Shown here: positions 1 to 8,095 of the stretch, piece after piece
Numbering within the stretch: the first letter of the stretch is position 1
Layout of the letters: each line of letters opens with the position of its first letter
Origin: Nocardiopsis flavescens
GTDB lineage: Bacteria; Actinomycetota; Actinomycetes; Streptosporangiales; Streptosporangiaceae
Assembly (NCBI RefSeq): GCF_900141985.1
Contig: NZ_FQZK01000005.1
Location: forward strand, 62,001 to 126,000
Direction: 5' to 3'
DNA: 64,000 bases
Program-made: the position numbers and the translations under genes
Notes under the pieces: model-generated
What the model was told of the DNA's origin: nothing
Database searches by the model: none
The model's input: only the letters and a program-made list of their open reading frames with translations

Positions 1-260
1 AGGGCGCGGGTGCGCAGCTCGTTGCCGTCGAGGTAGCGGGTGCCCAGGCTGAGCATGCCGCCGCCCAGGCGGTAGCGCCCGGACTCGGGGTCCTGCTCGA
101 CGAACCCCACGTGCTGGAGGGTGCGCAGGATGCCCAGGACCGTGCCCTTGGGGAGTTCGAGGGAGCGGGAGATCTCCGCCAGGCTCAGCCCCCGGGCGCC
201 CCCGGCCAGGAGGCGCAGGATCGCGGCCGCGCGTTCGATGGACTGGATTCTTCCCGGCAT
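1..260 (-). CDS. IclR-family transcriptional regulator (N-terminal part, cut by window edge)
   Basis: Only the first 86 codons are in the window; the gene continues past the left edge. The visible part is the N-terminal winged helix-turn-helix of IclR regulators. It shows the family pattern of an opening SIERAAAIL helix, then GLSLAEISRSLELPKGTVLGILRTL as the recognition helix region, then the wing ending GRYRLGG. The ligand-binding half is not visible, so its effector cannot be guessed. The ATG at 260 is preceded by a near-perfect palindrome at 281-297, which is where an autorepressing IclR protein would bind. It is transcribed in the same direction as the threonine aldolase behind it. Confidence 0.85.
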   Translation of the reverse strand, partial: MPGRIQSIERAAAILRLLAGGARGLSLAEISRSLELPKGTVLGILRTLQHVGFVEQDPESGRYRLGGGMLSLGTRYLDGNELRTRA

Positions 261-280
261 GGGGGTGCTACCGCTCTCTA

Positions 281-297
281 GTACGACAATGTCATAC
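281..297. promoter_or_regulatory. Candidate IclR operator (17-bp near-palindrome)
   Basis: GTACGACAATGTCATAC reads almost identically on both strands: outside the centre base, one symmetric pair is mismatched. It lies about 20 bp upstream of the IclR start codon in an AT-richer patch. Binding by the IclR protein is an inference from position. Confidence 0.45.
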
Positions 298-442
298 GCG
301 AATGTTACTACGCGATGTGACGCCCGCCATGGGACGAGTGGCATCCGTCCGCGCGCGACGGTCCCCGGGACCGCCACAGTTTAGCCAGGGGCGGGGAGGG
401 GGCCGCATCCGACGTGCGGGGACTGCGGGAGCGGACCGCCGG

Positions 443-1450
443 TCAGAGTTCCGCGGCCGCCTTGGCGACCGCCGTGGCCGCCGTCTCCACGTCACCGTCG
501 GTGATCTCCAGGTGGACCACGGCGCGCAGGGTCCGCGGCCCGATCTCCAGGACCCGGACACCGTGCCGGGCGAACGCCTCCCGGTACGCGGCGGCCCGCC
601 CGGAGGGGGTGTCCACCAGCACCATGTTGGTCTGTGCCCGAGCCCCCAGGCCGGGCACCCGCGCGATCCGCTCCGCCAGCAGTGCCGCGCGCGCGTGGTC
701 CACGGCGATCCGCTCCCGGTGGTGGCGCAGGGCGTGCAGGGCGCCCGCCGCGATGATGCCCGCCTGGCGCATCCCCGCGCCCAGCAGCTTGCGCGCCCGC
801 CGCGCGCGGGCGACGGTGTCGGCGTCCCCGGCCAGGGCCGAGCCCACCGGGGCGCCCAGGCCCTTGGAGAAGCACACCGAGACCGAGTCGAACCCCTCGG
901 CCACCTTTGCGGGGGAGGCCTCCAGCGCCGCGGCGGCGTTCCACAGCCGCGCGCCGTCCAGGTGGGCGCGCAGCCCGTGGCGGTGCGCGAACGCGGTCAC
1001 CCTGCGCTGCTCGGACAGCGGGACGACCCGGCCGGTGAAGGTGTTCTCCAGCCACAGCAGGGCGGGCTCCGCCCGGTGGACGTCGCCGCGCCCGGAGATC
1101 CACTCCTCCAGGAGCGCGTCGGAGGGCGCGGTCCCCTCGGAGTACATCCGCGGCAGGGCCCGGGCCAGCACCGCCGTGGCGCCCTGCTCGTCGCCGACGA
1201 GGTGGTGGTGCTCGTGCGCCCACACCTCGTCGCCGCTGCGCACGGACACGTACAGGCCCAGCTGGTTGGCCATGTGGCCGGAGGTGACGTAGAGGGCGGC
1301 CTCCTTGCCCAGCAGGGCGGCGGTCTCCTCCTCCAGGGCCCGCACGGTGGGGTCCTCGCCGAAGACGTCGTCGCCGACCTCGGCCTCCGCCATGGCCCGG
1401 CGCATGGCGGGGGTGGGGCGGGTGACGGTGTCCGAGCGCAGGTCGATCAT
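443..1450 (-). CDS. ltaE: Low-specificity L-threonine aldolase (PLP-dependent)
   Basis: 335 residues, a full-length fold-type I PLP enzyme of the beta-eliminating lyase/threonine aldolase family, which cleaves L-threonine or L-allo-threonine to glycine and acetaldehyde. The N-terminus [12 protein letters not shown] is the family hallmark. The pattern [11 protein letters not shown] follows near residue 26, HLDGARLWN near 163 carries the PLP-binding aspartate, and SKGLGAPVG carries the probable Schiff-base lysine at about residue 196. I chose the ATG at 1450 because an AGGAAG ribosome site sits about 6 nt upstream. A GTG two codons earlier would lie too close to it. The enzyme is cytoplasmic. 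Confidence 0.9.
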   Translation of the reverse strand: MIDLRSDTVTRPTPAMRRAMAEAEVGDDVFGEDPTVRALEEETAALLGKEAALYVTSGHMANQLGLYVSVRSGDEVWAHEHHHLVGDEQGATAVLARALPRMYSEGTAPSDALLEEWISGRGDVHRAEPALLWLENTFTGRVVPLSEQRRVTAFAHRHGLRAHLDGARLWNAAAALEASPAKVAEGFDSVSVCFSKGLGAPVGSALAGDADTVARARRARKLLGAGMRQAGIIAAGALHALRHHRERIAVDHARAALLAERIARVPGLGARAQTNMVLVDTPSGRAAAYREAFARHGVRVLEIGPRTLRAVVHLEITDGDVETAATAVAKAAAEL

Positions 1451-1507
1451 GGTCACTTCCTCGGAGGGGGCGGGCGGGTCCGCGACCGACGATACTGCGC
1501 CGCCCCC

Positions 1508-1972
1508 TCAGCCCTGCGGGCCGATCCTCTCCATCGCCTCCGACAGCAGGCGCAGGGAGGCCAGCGCGCTCGCGGCGCCCTCCTCCCCGAGTTCGGCGAC
1601 CAGCGCCCGGGCCAGCCGCCCGTGCGCGGGGTCGATCCGGCGCAGGGCGGCGACCCCCTCCGCGGTGGGGGACAGGAGCTTGGCCCGGCTGTGCGCCGGG
1701 TTGGGCAGGTACTCGGCGAGCCCCTGCTCCACCAGCACGTCCGCGATGCGCTGGACGCTCTGCCGGGCGGTGCCGAGTTCGCGGGCGATGCCCGACACCG
1801 CCTTGGGGGTGTCGGTGACCGCGCCGAGCACCTGCCAGCGCGCGGCGGTCAGCCCCGCCGGCCGGGCCAGCTCCTCGGCGACGGCCAGGAACTGGCCGTT
1901 GAGGCGGAAGACGGCGAGGGCGGTCCCGCTGAGCAGCTCGGCTCTGCCCGCGTCGGGACCGGCCGTGCTCAG
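1508..1972 (-). CDS. MarR-family transcriptional regulator, probable CTG start
   Basis: 154 residues of a MarR winged-helix repressor: an N-terminal dimer helix (LAVFRLNGQFLAVAEELARP), then a wHTH with LTAARWQVLGAV and the recognition helix GTARQSVQRIADVLVEQG, a wing with NPAHSRAKLLSPT, and C-terminal dimer helices. The frame has no ATG, GTG or TTG near the start of the conserved region. A CTG at 1972 overlaps the TGA of the upstream DJ-1 gene (CTGA) and has GGAGG about 5 nt before it, so a coupled CTG start is the best model. It is co-transcribed with the DJ-1 gene and probably represses both genes through the twin operators at 2601-2636. Confidence 0.85.
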   Translation of the reverse strand: MSTAGPDAGRAELLSGTALAVFRLNGQFLAVAEELARPAGLTAARWQVLGAVTDTPKAVSGIARELGTARQSVQRIADVLVEQGLAEYLPNPAHSRAKLLSPTAEGVAALRRIDPAHGRLARALVAELGEEGAASALASLRLLSEAMERIGPQG

Positions 1973-2601
1973 GCCCCCTCCGTCAGCGCGAAGTAGGCGC
2001 CCGCGTCGTGCTGGGCGTGCAGGCGGTACCAGGCCTCCAGGGTGCGGGGGGCGAACAGGTCCAGCTGGGCGAAGATCTCCCGGGCGAACTCGATCGGCGC
2101 CGTGGGGCCTGCGGTGATCAGTCCGTCGTCGGTGACGGCCAGGGCGTTGCGGTACCGCCCCGCGCCCGTGTAGCCGGTGGCCAGCAGGTACTCCGGGGCG
2201 GCGCTGGTGTGGTCGCGGTAGTCGAGCAGGCCCTCGCGGGCCAGGCCGGCGGTGGCCCCGCAGATCGCCGCGACGGGGACTCCGGCGTCGAGGAAGATCC
2301 CGGCGGCCGAGGCGAAGGAGGTCATCGACTCCGGGTCGGTGTCCCAGGAGGCGGCCCCCGGCAGGATCAGCATGGAGCTGGTGGACGGTTTGAGCTGGGC
2401 CAGCGTGATGTCGGGCAGGACGGTGACACCGCCCATGGTGGTCACCGGTGCGCCGCTGTGCCCGACGGTGACCACGTCGTAGCGGCCGGGGGAGCGCTGC
2501 CACTCGCCGCTGCGGACGGTGGCGACGGCGTGCCCGATCTCCCAGTCCGCGAGGCCTTCGTAGACGGCGAGGTGGACGATCTGCGTGCTCTCAGCGTTCA
2601 T
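1969..2601 (-). CDS. DJ-1/PfpI-family protein
   Basis: 210 residues of the class I glutamine amidotransferase-like DJ-1/PfpI fold. The nucleophile-elbow motif AAICGATAGLA places the reactive cysteine near residue 114, and VAVYEG-like and LILPGA strands are at the expected places. Members include putative thiol stress proteins, isonitrile hydratases and deglycases; the substrate here cannot be told. It is first in a two-gene operon with a MarR repressor whose start overlaps its stop. A promoter TTGACA-N17-CAGGAT ends 6 nt before the ATG, so the mRNA is probably leaderless. Two operators overlap the promoter. Confidence 0.8.
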   Translation of the reverse strand: MNAESTQIVHLAVYEGLADWEIGHAVATVRSGEWQRSPGRYDVVTVGHSGAPVTTMGGVTVLPDITLAQLKPSTSSMLILPGAASWDTDPESMTSFASAAGIFLDAGVPVAAICGATAGLAREGLLDYRDHTSAAPEYLLATGYTGAGRYRNALAVTDDGLITAGPTAPIEFAREIFAQLDLFAPRTLEAWYRLHAQHDAGAYFALTEGA

Positions 2602-2636
2602 GACAACATCCTGTCATCTTGACAGCATGCTGTCAA
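2601..2636 (-). promoter_or_regulatory. Twin MarR-type operators over a leaderless promoter
   Basis: An exact 18-bp palindrome TTGACAGCATGCTGTCAA is at 2619-2636. A second site with the same TGACA-N6-TGTCA arms is at 2601-2616; their centres are 19 bp apart. Reading on the minus strand, TTGACA (2631-2636) and CAGGAT (2608-2613) are separated by 17 bp and look like -35 and -10 boxes. The ATG of the DJ-1 gene follows 6 nt later, so a bound repressor would cover the whole promoter. Confidence 0.7.
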
Positions 2637-3198
2637 GGGTTCGGGGTCGACGGGGCCGAAGTTCGTGGACATGCGATAGAAGCACCTTTTAGTAATTTTC
2701 GGACAGAGTGTTCCGCGGGGGCGCTCGGAGCTTGAAGAGCATGGTGAACCATGTGCCGCCCTTCGTGCTTTTCCGGGCGGTGAGGAAAACCGAATAAACC
2801 CCTCGCCTAAACGGGGAGGTGAAGGATCGCTCCAGGTCAATGCGGGTGTGTTCGGGGATTCGACGTTGTGTTCGGCCGCGCCCCGGAGGGGGTGCCAAGG
2901 GGGCGGGGCGGCGGCCGGTGTCCGTGTGTTCGCAAAAGGCGACGGAGGAATTCACGTCCCCGATCCGGAGGGATCCCGGCCGCGTCGGTAGTGATGGGGG
3001 TCACTCTCGGGTCGGAAGGCCCGTGTCCGCGGGGGTGCGGGTGACGCGGGTCTCGCCGGGGTCACAGAAACCCACTCCGGTGTTCACAGATGCTCACAAA
3101 TGGTATTACCATTTCGTGCACTCGGTTCAAGGCCGGGTCGAGGTCGTGCCATCCGACGACCCTGTCGCACCGTCACCCGCTCACCGGAAGGCTCCGCT
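2637..3198. other. Intergenic region upstream of the gluconate permease
   Basis: About 560 bp between divergent units. The open frames crossing it lack coding bias and family motifs, so I call no gene. The region has AT-richer patches near 2680-2700 and 3080-3120; the latter holds the GntR-type operator. No repeat or RNA gene was recognised. Confidence 0.5.
3099..3113. promoter_or_regulatory. GntR/FadR-type operator
   Basis: AATGGTATTACCATT is a perfect 15-bp palindrome around a central T. It fits the known FadR-subfamily operator pattern TGGT-N3-ACCA (as for PdhR and LldR). It lies about 85 bp upstream of the gluconate permease start, and a FadR-type regulator gene is adjacent, so that regulator is the likely binder. 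Confidence 0.7.
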
Positions 3199-4575
3199 GT
3201 GGAGAACTTCACCCCCGTCTACGGGACGGGTCCCCTCCTGGGGATCGCGGCCGGGGCCATCGCCCTGCTGCTGTTCCTGATCATCCGCCTGAGGCTGCAC
3301 GCCTTCCTCGCGCTCGTCCTGGTCAGCCTGCTGACCGCGGTCGCCGCGGGCATCCCCGTCGGCGGCATCATGCCGACCCTCCTGGACGGGTTCGGCGGGA
3401 CGCTCGCCAACGTCGCCCTGCTGGTCGGCCTCGGCGTCATGCTCGGGCGCATGCTGGAGGTCACCGGCGGCGCCGCCGTGCTGGCCTCGGCCCTGATCAG
3501 GGCGTTCGGTGAGAAGCGGGCGCCCCTGGCGCTGGGCGTCTCGTCACTGCTCTTCGGCTTCCCGCTGTTCTTCGACGTCGGCCTCATCGTCATGCTGCCG
3601 ATCGTCTTCAGCGTGGCCCGCCGGGTCGGCGGCTCCGTCCTGACCTACACGCTGCCCACCGCGGGCGCCTTCGCGGTGATGCACGCCTTCGTGCCCCCGC
3701 ACCCCGGCCCGGTCACCGCCGCCGTCGAGATCGGCGCCGACATGGGCCTGGTGCTCCTGATCGGCCTCCTGCTGGCCATCCCCACCTGGTACCTGTCCAG
3801 CTACCTGTTCGGCCTGTGGATCGGCAAGCGCATCGTCATCCCCGTACCCGACGACATCATGTCCGACGGCACCGTGGACCACGAGAACCCGCCGAGCCTG
3901 GGCACCGTCATCGGCCTGCTGCTCCTGCCGATGCTCCTCATCTTCGCCAACACCGGTGTGACCACCCTCGCCGCCACCGGCACCGTGCCCGAGGACGCGC
4001 TGTGGGTGCAGGTCTCCCAGCTCGTCGGCCAGACACCGATCGCCCTGCTCATCACCGTCATCGTCGCGATGCTCGCGCTCAGCCGGGGCCGGTTCACCCG
4101 CCAGGGCATGGAGACCCTGATCGGCGACTCCCTCGGCCCCGTCTGCGGCATCATCCTCATCACCGGCGCCGGCGGCATGTTCGGCATGGTCCTGCGGACC
4201 AGCGGTATCGGCGGCGCGCTCGCCGAGACCCTGGAGGCCGCCGGGCTGCCGGTCATCGTGGCCGCGTTCGTGATCGCGCTCGCCCTGCGCGTCGCCCAGG
4301 GCTCGGCCACCGTCGCCATCACCACGGCGGCCGGGCTCATCGCCCCCGCCGTGCAGGCGGCCTCCGGGCTGTCGTCGATCGACCTGGCGCTGATCGTCAT
4401 CGCCATCGCCTCCGGCGCCACCGCCCTGTCGCACGTCAACGACTCCGGGTTCTGGCTGGTCGGCCGGTTCCTGGGGATGGACGTCAAGACCACCCTCAAG
4501 ACCTGGACCGTGATGGAGACCCTCATCGGCTTCATCGGGTTCGGCCTGGCCTTCGGCCTGAGCCTGGTGCTGTAG
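3199..4575 (+). CDS. gntP: Gluconate:H+ symporter (GntP family)
   Basis: 458 residues, the usual length for GntP-family permeases, with about 12-14 hydrophobic segments. Family features are the early run of membrane helices after GTGPLLG, the FGFPLFFDVG segment near residue 120, the HAFVPPHPGP loop and a late SHVNDSGFW motif; these mark the gluconate/H+ symporter group. It imports gluconate across the cytoplasmic membrane. The GTG at 3199 was chosen because GGAAG lies about 8 nt upstream and the family N-terminus begins there. The frame stays open upstream but without family sequence. A FadR-type operator is at 3099-3113, and regulator and gluconokinase lie just downstream. Confidence 0.88.
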   Translation: MENFTPVYGTGPLLGIAAGAIALLLFLIIRLRLHAFLALVLVSLLTAVAAGIPVGGIMPTLLDGFGGTLANVALLVGLGVMLGRMLEVTGGAAVLASALIRAFGEKRAPLALGVSSLLFGFPLFFDVGLIVMLPIVFSVARRVGGSVLTYTLPTAGAFAVMHAFVPPHPGPVTAAVEIGADMGLVLLIGLLLAIPTWYLSSYLFGLWIGKRIVIPVPDDIMSDGTVDHENPPSLGTVIGLLLLPMLLIFANTGVTTLAATGTVPEDALWVQVSQLVGQTPIALLITVIVAMLALSRGRFTRQGMETLIGDSLGPVCGIILITGAGGMFGMVLRTSGIGGALAETLEAAGLPVIVAAFVIALALRVAQGSATVAITTAAGLIAPAVQAASGLSSIDLALIVIAIASGATALSHVNDSGFWLVGRFLGMDVKTTLKTWTVMETLIGFIGFGLAFGLSLVL

Positions 4576-4589
4576 GGCGCCGGCCCGGC

Positions 4590-5318
4590 TCAGGCGGGGA
4601 CGTCGTCCTCGTCGGCCCGGGTCGGGTCGTCCTCCAGGGCCTCGACGACCTCGGTGACGATGGCGCGCATGGCGGCCTCGGCCACGTCGGGCAGGCCGTC
4701 GCGGATGGCCTGGGCCACCGCCTTGTGCAGCCGCAGCGCCTCCGGGCGCGGGTGGCGGGGCATCAGGTCGTAGGAGGTGCGCCCCACCAGGACCTCCGAC
4801 ACCACCTGTGCCAGGCCCATGAGCATCTCGTTCTCCGACAGCTCCAGGATGTGGCGGTGAAAGGCGATGTCCAGTTCGAGGAAGGTGTCCAGGTCGCCGG
4901 CGCGGCCGGTGCGGACCATCTCGTCGGCGACCACCACCAGGTGGGCGCGGGCCTGGGCGTCGCCGCGGACCGCCGCCAGGGCGGCGGCGCCGGGTTCGAC
5001 GGCGGCGCGCAGCTCGTTGAGGGAGCGCAGCTGCTCCATGCGGCCGGAACCGGCCAGCCGCCAGCGGATCAGCTGCGGGTCGAAGATGCTCCAGTCCCGC
5101 ATCGGGCGCACCCGGATCCCGGTGCGGGGCCTGCTGACCACCAGCCGCATCGACTCCAGCACCCGCACCGCCTCGCGCGCCACCGTCCGCGACACGCCGA
5201 AGTCCTCCTCCAGCCCCTGGAGGGTGAACGTGTGGCCGGTGGAGTACTCGCCCGCGGCGATGGCGGGCCCGAGGACCGCCAGCACCCGGTTGTGCAGCGT
5301 GCGGTGATCAGTGCCCAT
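4590..5318 (-). CDS. gntR: GntR-family (FadR subfamily) regulator of gluconate genes
   Basis: 242 residues: an N-terminal GntR winged helix (about 8-75, with LEEDFGVSRTVAREAVRVLESMRLV as the recognition region) followed by an all-helical FCD ligand domain (about 90-225). The FCD metal/ligand residues appear as ELRAAVEPGAA, ELDIAFHRHIL and LHKAVAQAI. It is convergent with gntP, 14 bp apart, and divergent from gntK. It most likely represses the gluconate genes and releases on gluconate or a phosphorylated derivative; this is inferred from context and from the palindrome at 3099. Confidence 0.88.
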   Translation of the reverse strand: MGTDHRTLHNRVLAVLGPAIAAGEYSTGHTFTLQGLEEDFGVSRTVAREAVRVLESMRLVVSRPRTGIRVRPMRDWSIFDPQLIRWRLAGSGRMEQLRSLNELRAAVEPGAAALAAVRGDAQARAHLVVVADEMVRTGRAGDLDTFLELDIAFHRHILELSENEMLMGLAQVVSEVLVGRTSYDLMPRHPRPEALRLHKAVAQAIRDGLPDVAEAAMRAIVTEVVEALEDDPTRADEDDVPA

Positions 5319-5426
5319 CGTTCTCCCTGTCTCGACCGGGGGTCCGGCTGAAGCCTAGCCGGACCGATTGATATCACTATTGGTGGCGGCACTTGCGGTC
5401 GTGCAGGTCCCCCACGAGGAGAAACC

Positions 5427-5936
5427 ATGCATCTCGTCTTCATGGGCGTCTCGGGCAGCGGCAAGACCACCGTCGCCGAACGCGTGTCCCGCGCCCTCGA
5501 CCTGCCCTTCGCGGAGGCCGACGTCTTCCACCCCCGCGCCAACATCGACAAGATGGCGGCGGGGGTCCCCCTGACCGACGAGGACCGCTGGCCGTGGCTG
5601 CGCGAGCTCGCCGGGTGGATCGCCGACCACGAGGCGCTGGGGGAGTCCACCGTGATGGCCTGCTCCGCGCTCAAGCGGTCGTACCGGGACCTGCTGCGGG
5701 AGGGGGCGCCGGGGGTGCGCTTCCTGCACATGCACGGCCCGGAGGAGGTCATCTGGGAGCGGCTGGCCGTCCGGCCGGACCACTTCATGCCCCCCGGGCT
5801 GCTGCGGTCCCAGCTGGAGACCCTGCAACCGCTGGACCCGGACGAGCCGGGGCGCGAGTTCGACGTGCGGCTGGACGTGGACACCCTGACGAGGGAGGCG
5901 CTGGCCTACGTGGAAAGCGCAGGGCAACCGTCCTGA
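5427..5936 (+). CDS. gntK: Gluconokinase
   Basis: 169 residues, the typical size of the shikimate-kinase-like gluconokinases, which make 6-phosphogluconate from gluconate and ATP for the pentose phosphate pathway. The P-loop GVSGSGKT is at residues 7-14. The gluconate-binding stretch ADVFHPRANIDKMAAGVPLTDEDRWPWL is at about 31-58, and CSALKRSYRDLLR with the substrate/ATP-lid residues is near 80. It is divergent from gntR across about 110 bp, which contains an imperfect ACCGAT-N10-ATTGGT dyad at 5363-5384. Confidence 0.93.
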   Translation: MHLVFMGVSGSGKTTVAERVSRALDLPFAEADVFHPRANIDKMAAGVPLTDEDRWPWLRELAGWIADHEALGESTVMACSALKRSYRDLLREGAPGVRFLHMHGPEEVIWERLAVRPDHFMPPGLLRSQLETLQPLDPDEPGREFDVRLDVDTLTREALAYVESAGQPS

Positions 5937-5980
5937 CCTGCCGTCTTGCGTGGGAGAGGGCGACACGGGAACCTTTTGTC

Positions 5981-7996
5981 ATGCAAGATTCCGTTTCGTC
6001 CCCCGCAGCCTCCCCAGTGCGGCCCCCGCTGGACGTGCGGCAGACGTGTGTCCTGATGTTCGTCGCCGCTCCCGTGTTCGGTCTGCTGGGCTATCTGACC
6101 TGGTCGCTCTTCCCGGCCGACATCCCCGAGGAGGTGGTGGGCGACCTGTGGATCCTCCTGGTCGCCGCGATCCTGGCGGGTATCGCGTCCGCGGCCCTGG
6201 CGGTGCCGGTCCGCCGCGGCGACCACGCCCTGTGGCGCACGTCCCAGGCGGTCGCCCTGCTGATGCTCGGCGTCGCGCTGTACGCGCTGTTCCTGTCCTC
6301 GAAGCTGGCGGTGACGCCGCTGCTGGCGGGAGCCCTGGCGGCGGCGGTGGCGGCCATCGTCGTCAACATCGCGCTGTGGACCACCGAGGTCCGCCGCTGG
6401 TGCTCGCCCGAGCGCCCGAGGAACACCGAGAGCGCCCAGGACGTCGCCGCCCTGGCCGCGGCGGTCGCCATGCCCGCCGGTGCGGCCACCGCGACCGTGG
6501 GCGCCGCCGCCGCGACCGTGGGCGCTGCGACCGCGGGTGCCTCCGCGGCCACCACCCTCCCGGACGCCCCCGCCGAGGAGGACACCGGAGACTCCGGGGA
6601 CCTCGCCACGTCCGCGCTCTTCTCGGGCCCCGCGGCCTCCGACTCCCCCGAGGCAGGGGCCGTCGCTTCCTCGGGCCCCTCCGAGCCGGCCCCCGCCGCC
6701 GAGGACGAGCCCGCGCCGGTGGCCAGCTGGTACGACCCGGCCTGGGCCGACGAGGCCGACGCGTCCTCCGAGACGGTGTCCCCGGAGCCGTCGGAGGCCG
6801 TCGCTTCCGCGGGCGTCTCCGACCCGGTCCCCGCCGCCGAGGACGAGCCCGCGCCGGTGGCCAGCTGGTACGACCCGGCCTGGGCCGACGAGGCCGACGC
6901 GTCCTCCGGGGCCGTGTCCACCGACGTCGTCGAGGCCGCCGCCGTGGTCGGCGCGGTCGGTACCGGCGCCGACGGCGAGGACACGTCCGCCGAAGCCGTC
7001 GACGCCTCCGCGCCGGAGGAGAGCGCCGGTTCCGAGGGAGCGGACGGGGCCTCCGAGGCCGCGGCCCCCGCGTCGGACGACGTTGCGTCCGTGACGTCCG
7101 GTGCCACCGTGTCGGACGGGTCCGTTGAGGGTTCTGAAGCCGCTGGGACCGGCGGGGAGGCCGTGTCCGGTGAGACCGCCGGAGCGCAGGAAGAAGCCGC
7201 GGACACCGGTGCGGGTGAGGAGAAGCCCGCCGGCGCCGCTGCTCCGGATGGGGACGGCGACCTCGCCGACACCCCCGTGTCCTCCGAGGCGGCCGAGGCC
7301 GACGAGTCCACCGGCGGTGCCGGGGCGACGACCGCCGACGCGGTCGTCGACGTGCCTGCGGCCACCGACGCGGGCACTGCTGTGTCGGACGATTCCGTTG
7401 AGGATTCCGGGGTCGCCGGGGTTGAGGTGAAGGACCCGGCCGTCGAGACGTCGGAGGCGGTCGAGCCCGCCGGCACCACGGCCGAGCCGGTCGGGGCTTC
7501 CGAGCCCACCGGTGCCGCCGAGGGCGAGGCCGAAGAGGCCACCGGTGGTGTGTCCGCGTCTGATGAGCCCGCCGGGGATTCCGCGTCCGCCGAGGGCGTC
7601 GTGTCCGATGAGGCGGCCGGGGCGACGACCGCCGACGCGGTCGTCGACGCGGGTACCGCTGTTTCGGACGAGTCCGTTGAGGCTTCCGAGGCGGATGAGC
7701 CCACTGAGGCTGTTGAGCGGCCCGGTGCCGCCGAGGGCGAGGCGGTCGAGGCCGATGAGTCCACCGGCGGTGCCGGGGCGGCCGGGGCGTCCGAGTCCAG
7801 CGAAGAGGCTGCGTCTGGTGGGACGGCCGAGGCGCAGGCCGGGCTTACCGACACCGAGACCGGCGCGGCGGCCGAGCCGGTCGGGGCTTCCGAGCCCACC
7901 GGTGCCGCCGAGGGCGAGGCGGACGAGCCCGCCGGTACCACGGCCGAGGCGCAGGACGCCGACGGGACCGGGAAGGCGCCCTCGGGCGGGAAGTAG
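5981..7996 (+). CDS. Four-helix membrane protein with long repetitive acidic Ala/Glu/Ser tail (unknown)
   Basis: 671 residues, function not recognised. Residues 22-44, 56-77, 88-106 and 109-133 are four hydrophobic segments. From about residue 145 onward is a ~500-residue low-complexity tail rich in A, E, S, G, T and D with almost no lysine. The tail is built from degenerate repeats. A 46-residue unit (138 bp) with ASWYDPAWADEADASS occurs twice, its core an exact 80-bp DNA repeat. A GASEPTGAAEGEA unit is an exact 50-bp repeat at 7481 and 7871. The only aromatic-rich motif is SWYDPAWAD. No SPOR, LysM or sortase signal is seen. The frame continues upstream, but the ATG at 5981 begins the membrane protein, clear of gntK. 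Confidence 0.75.
   Translation: MQDSVSSPAASPVRPPLDVRQTCVLMFVAAPVFGLLGYLTWSLFPADIPEEVVGDLWILLVAAILAGIASAALAVPVRRGDHALWRTSQAVALLMLGVALYALFLSSKLAVTPLLAGALAAAVAAIVVNIALWTTEVRRWCSPERPRNTESAQDVAALAAAVAMPAGAATATVGAAAATVGAATAGASAATTLPDAPAEEDTGDSGDLATSALFSGPAASDSPEAGAVASSGPSEPAPAAEDEPAPVASWYDPAWADEADASSETVSPEPSEAVASAGVSDPVPAAEDEPAPVASWYDPAWADEADASSGAVSTDVVEAAAVVGAVGTGADGEDTSAEAVDASAPEESAGSEGADGASEAAAPASDDVASVTSGATVSDGSVEGSEAAGTGGEAVSGETAGAQEEAADTGAGEEKPAGAAAPDGDGDLADTPVSSEAAEADESTGGAGATTADAVVDVPAATDAGTAVSDDSVEDSGVAGVEVKDPAVETSEAVEPAGTTAEPVGASEPTGAAEGEAEEATGGVSASDEPAGDSASAEGVVSDEAAGATTADAVVDAGTAVSDESVEASEADEPTEAVERPGAAEGEAVEADESTGGAGAAGASESSEEAASGGTAEAQAGLTDTETGAAAEPVGASEPTGAAEGEADEPAGTTAEAQDADGTGKAPSGGK
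6691..6908 (+). repeat. Direct repeat, 138-bp period, inside the acidic-tail gene
   Basis: The 80 bp at 6691-6770 recur without a mismatch at 6829-6908, in frame, 46 codons apart. Similarity extends weakly upstream of each copy. The unit encodes the SWYDPAWADEADASS motif. Confidence 0.9.
7481..7920 (+). repeat. Separated 50-bp direct repeat in the acidic-tail gene
   Basis: 7481-7530 and 7871-7920 are identical and in the same frame (GASEPTGAAEGEA). Shorter repeats of about 34 bp around 7319 and 7617 (ATTADAVVD) show that the tail grew by duplication. Confidence 0.85.
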
Positions 7997-8007
7997 CGAC
8001 CGATCGG

Positions 8008-8038
8008 GGCGGGGGACCGGCGCGGCCGGTCCCCCGCC
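8008..8038 (+). terminator. Hairpin terminator after the acidic-tail gene
   Basis: A perfect 13-bp stem (GGCGGGGGACCGG with its complement) with a 5-nt loop sits 12 bp after the stop. There is no long T-run, as is common in high-GC actinobacteria. It may serve both strands, since the next gene is convergent. Confidence 0.7.
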
Positions 8039-8095
8039 GTTCTGTACGTCCCCGGCCCCGGGGCCCGGGGACGGCGGGCGTGGTCGGGCGGCGGC

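Noticed and set aside
2598..2955. Small genes in the 2.6-3.1 kb gap
   Set aside because: Open frames there have no ribosome site and overlap the operator region.
6091..7941. A 616-codon antisense frame over the acidic-tail gene, itself Ser/Ala/Pro-rich
   Set aside because: The repeats make both strands look open. The plus-strand frame has the membrane helices and a plausible start; the antisense one has none.
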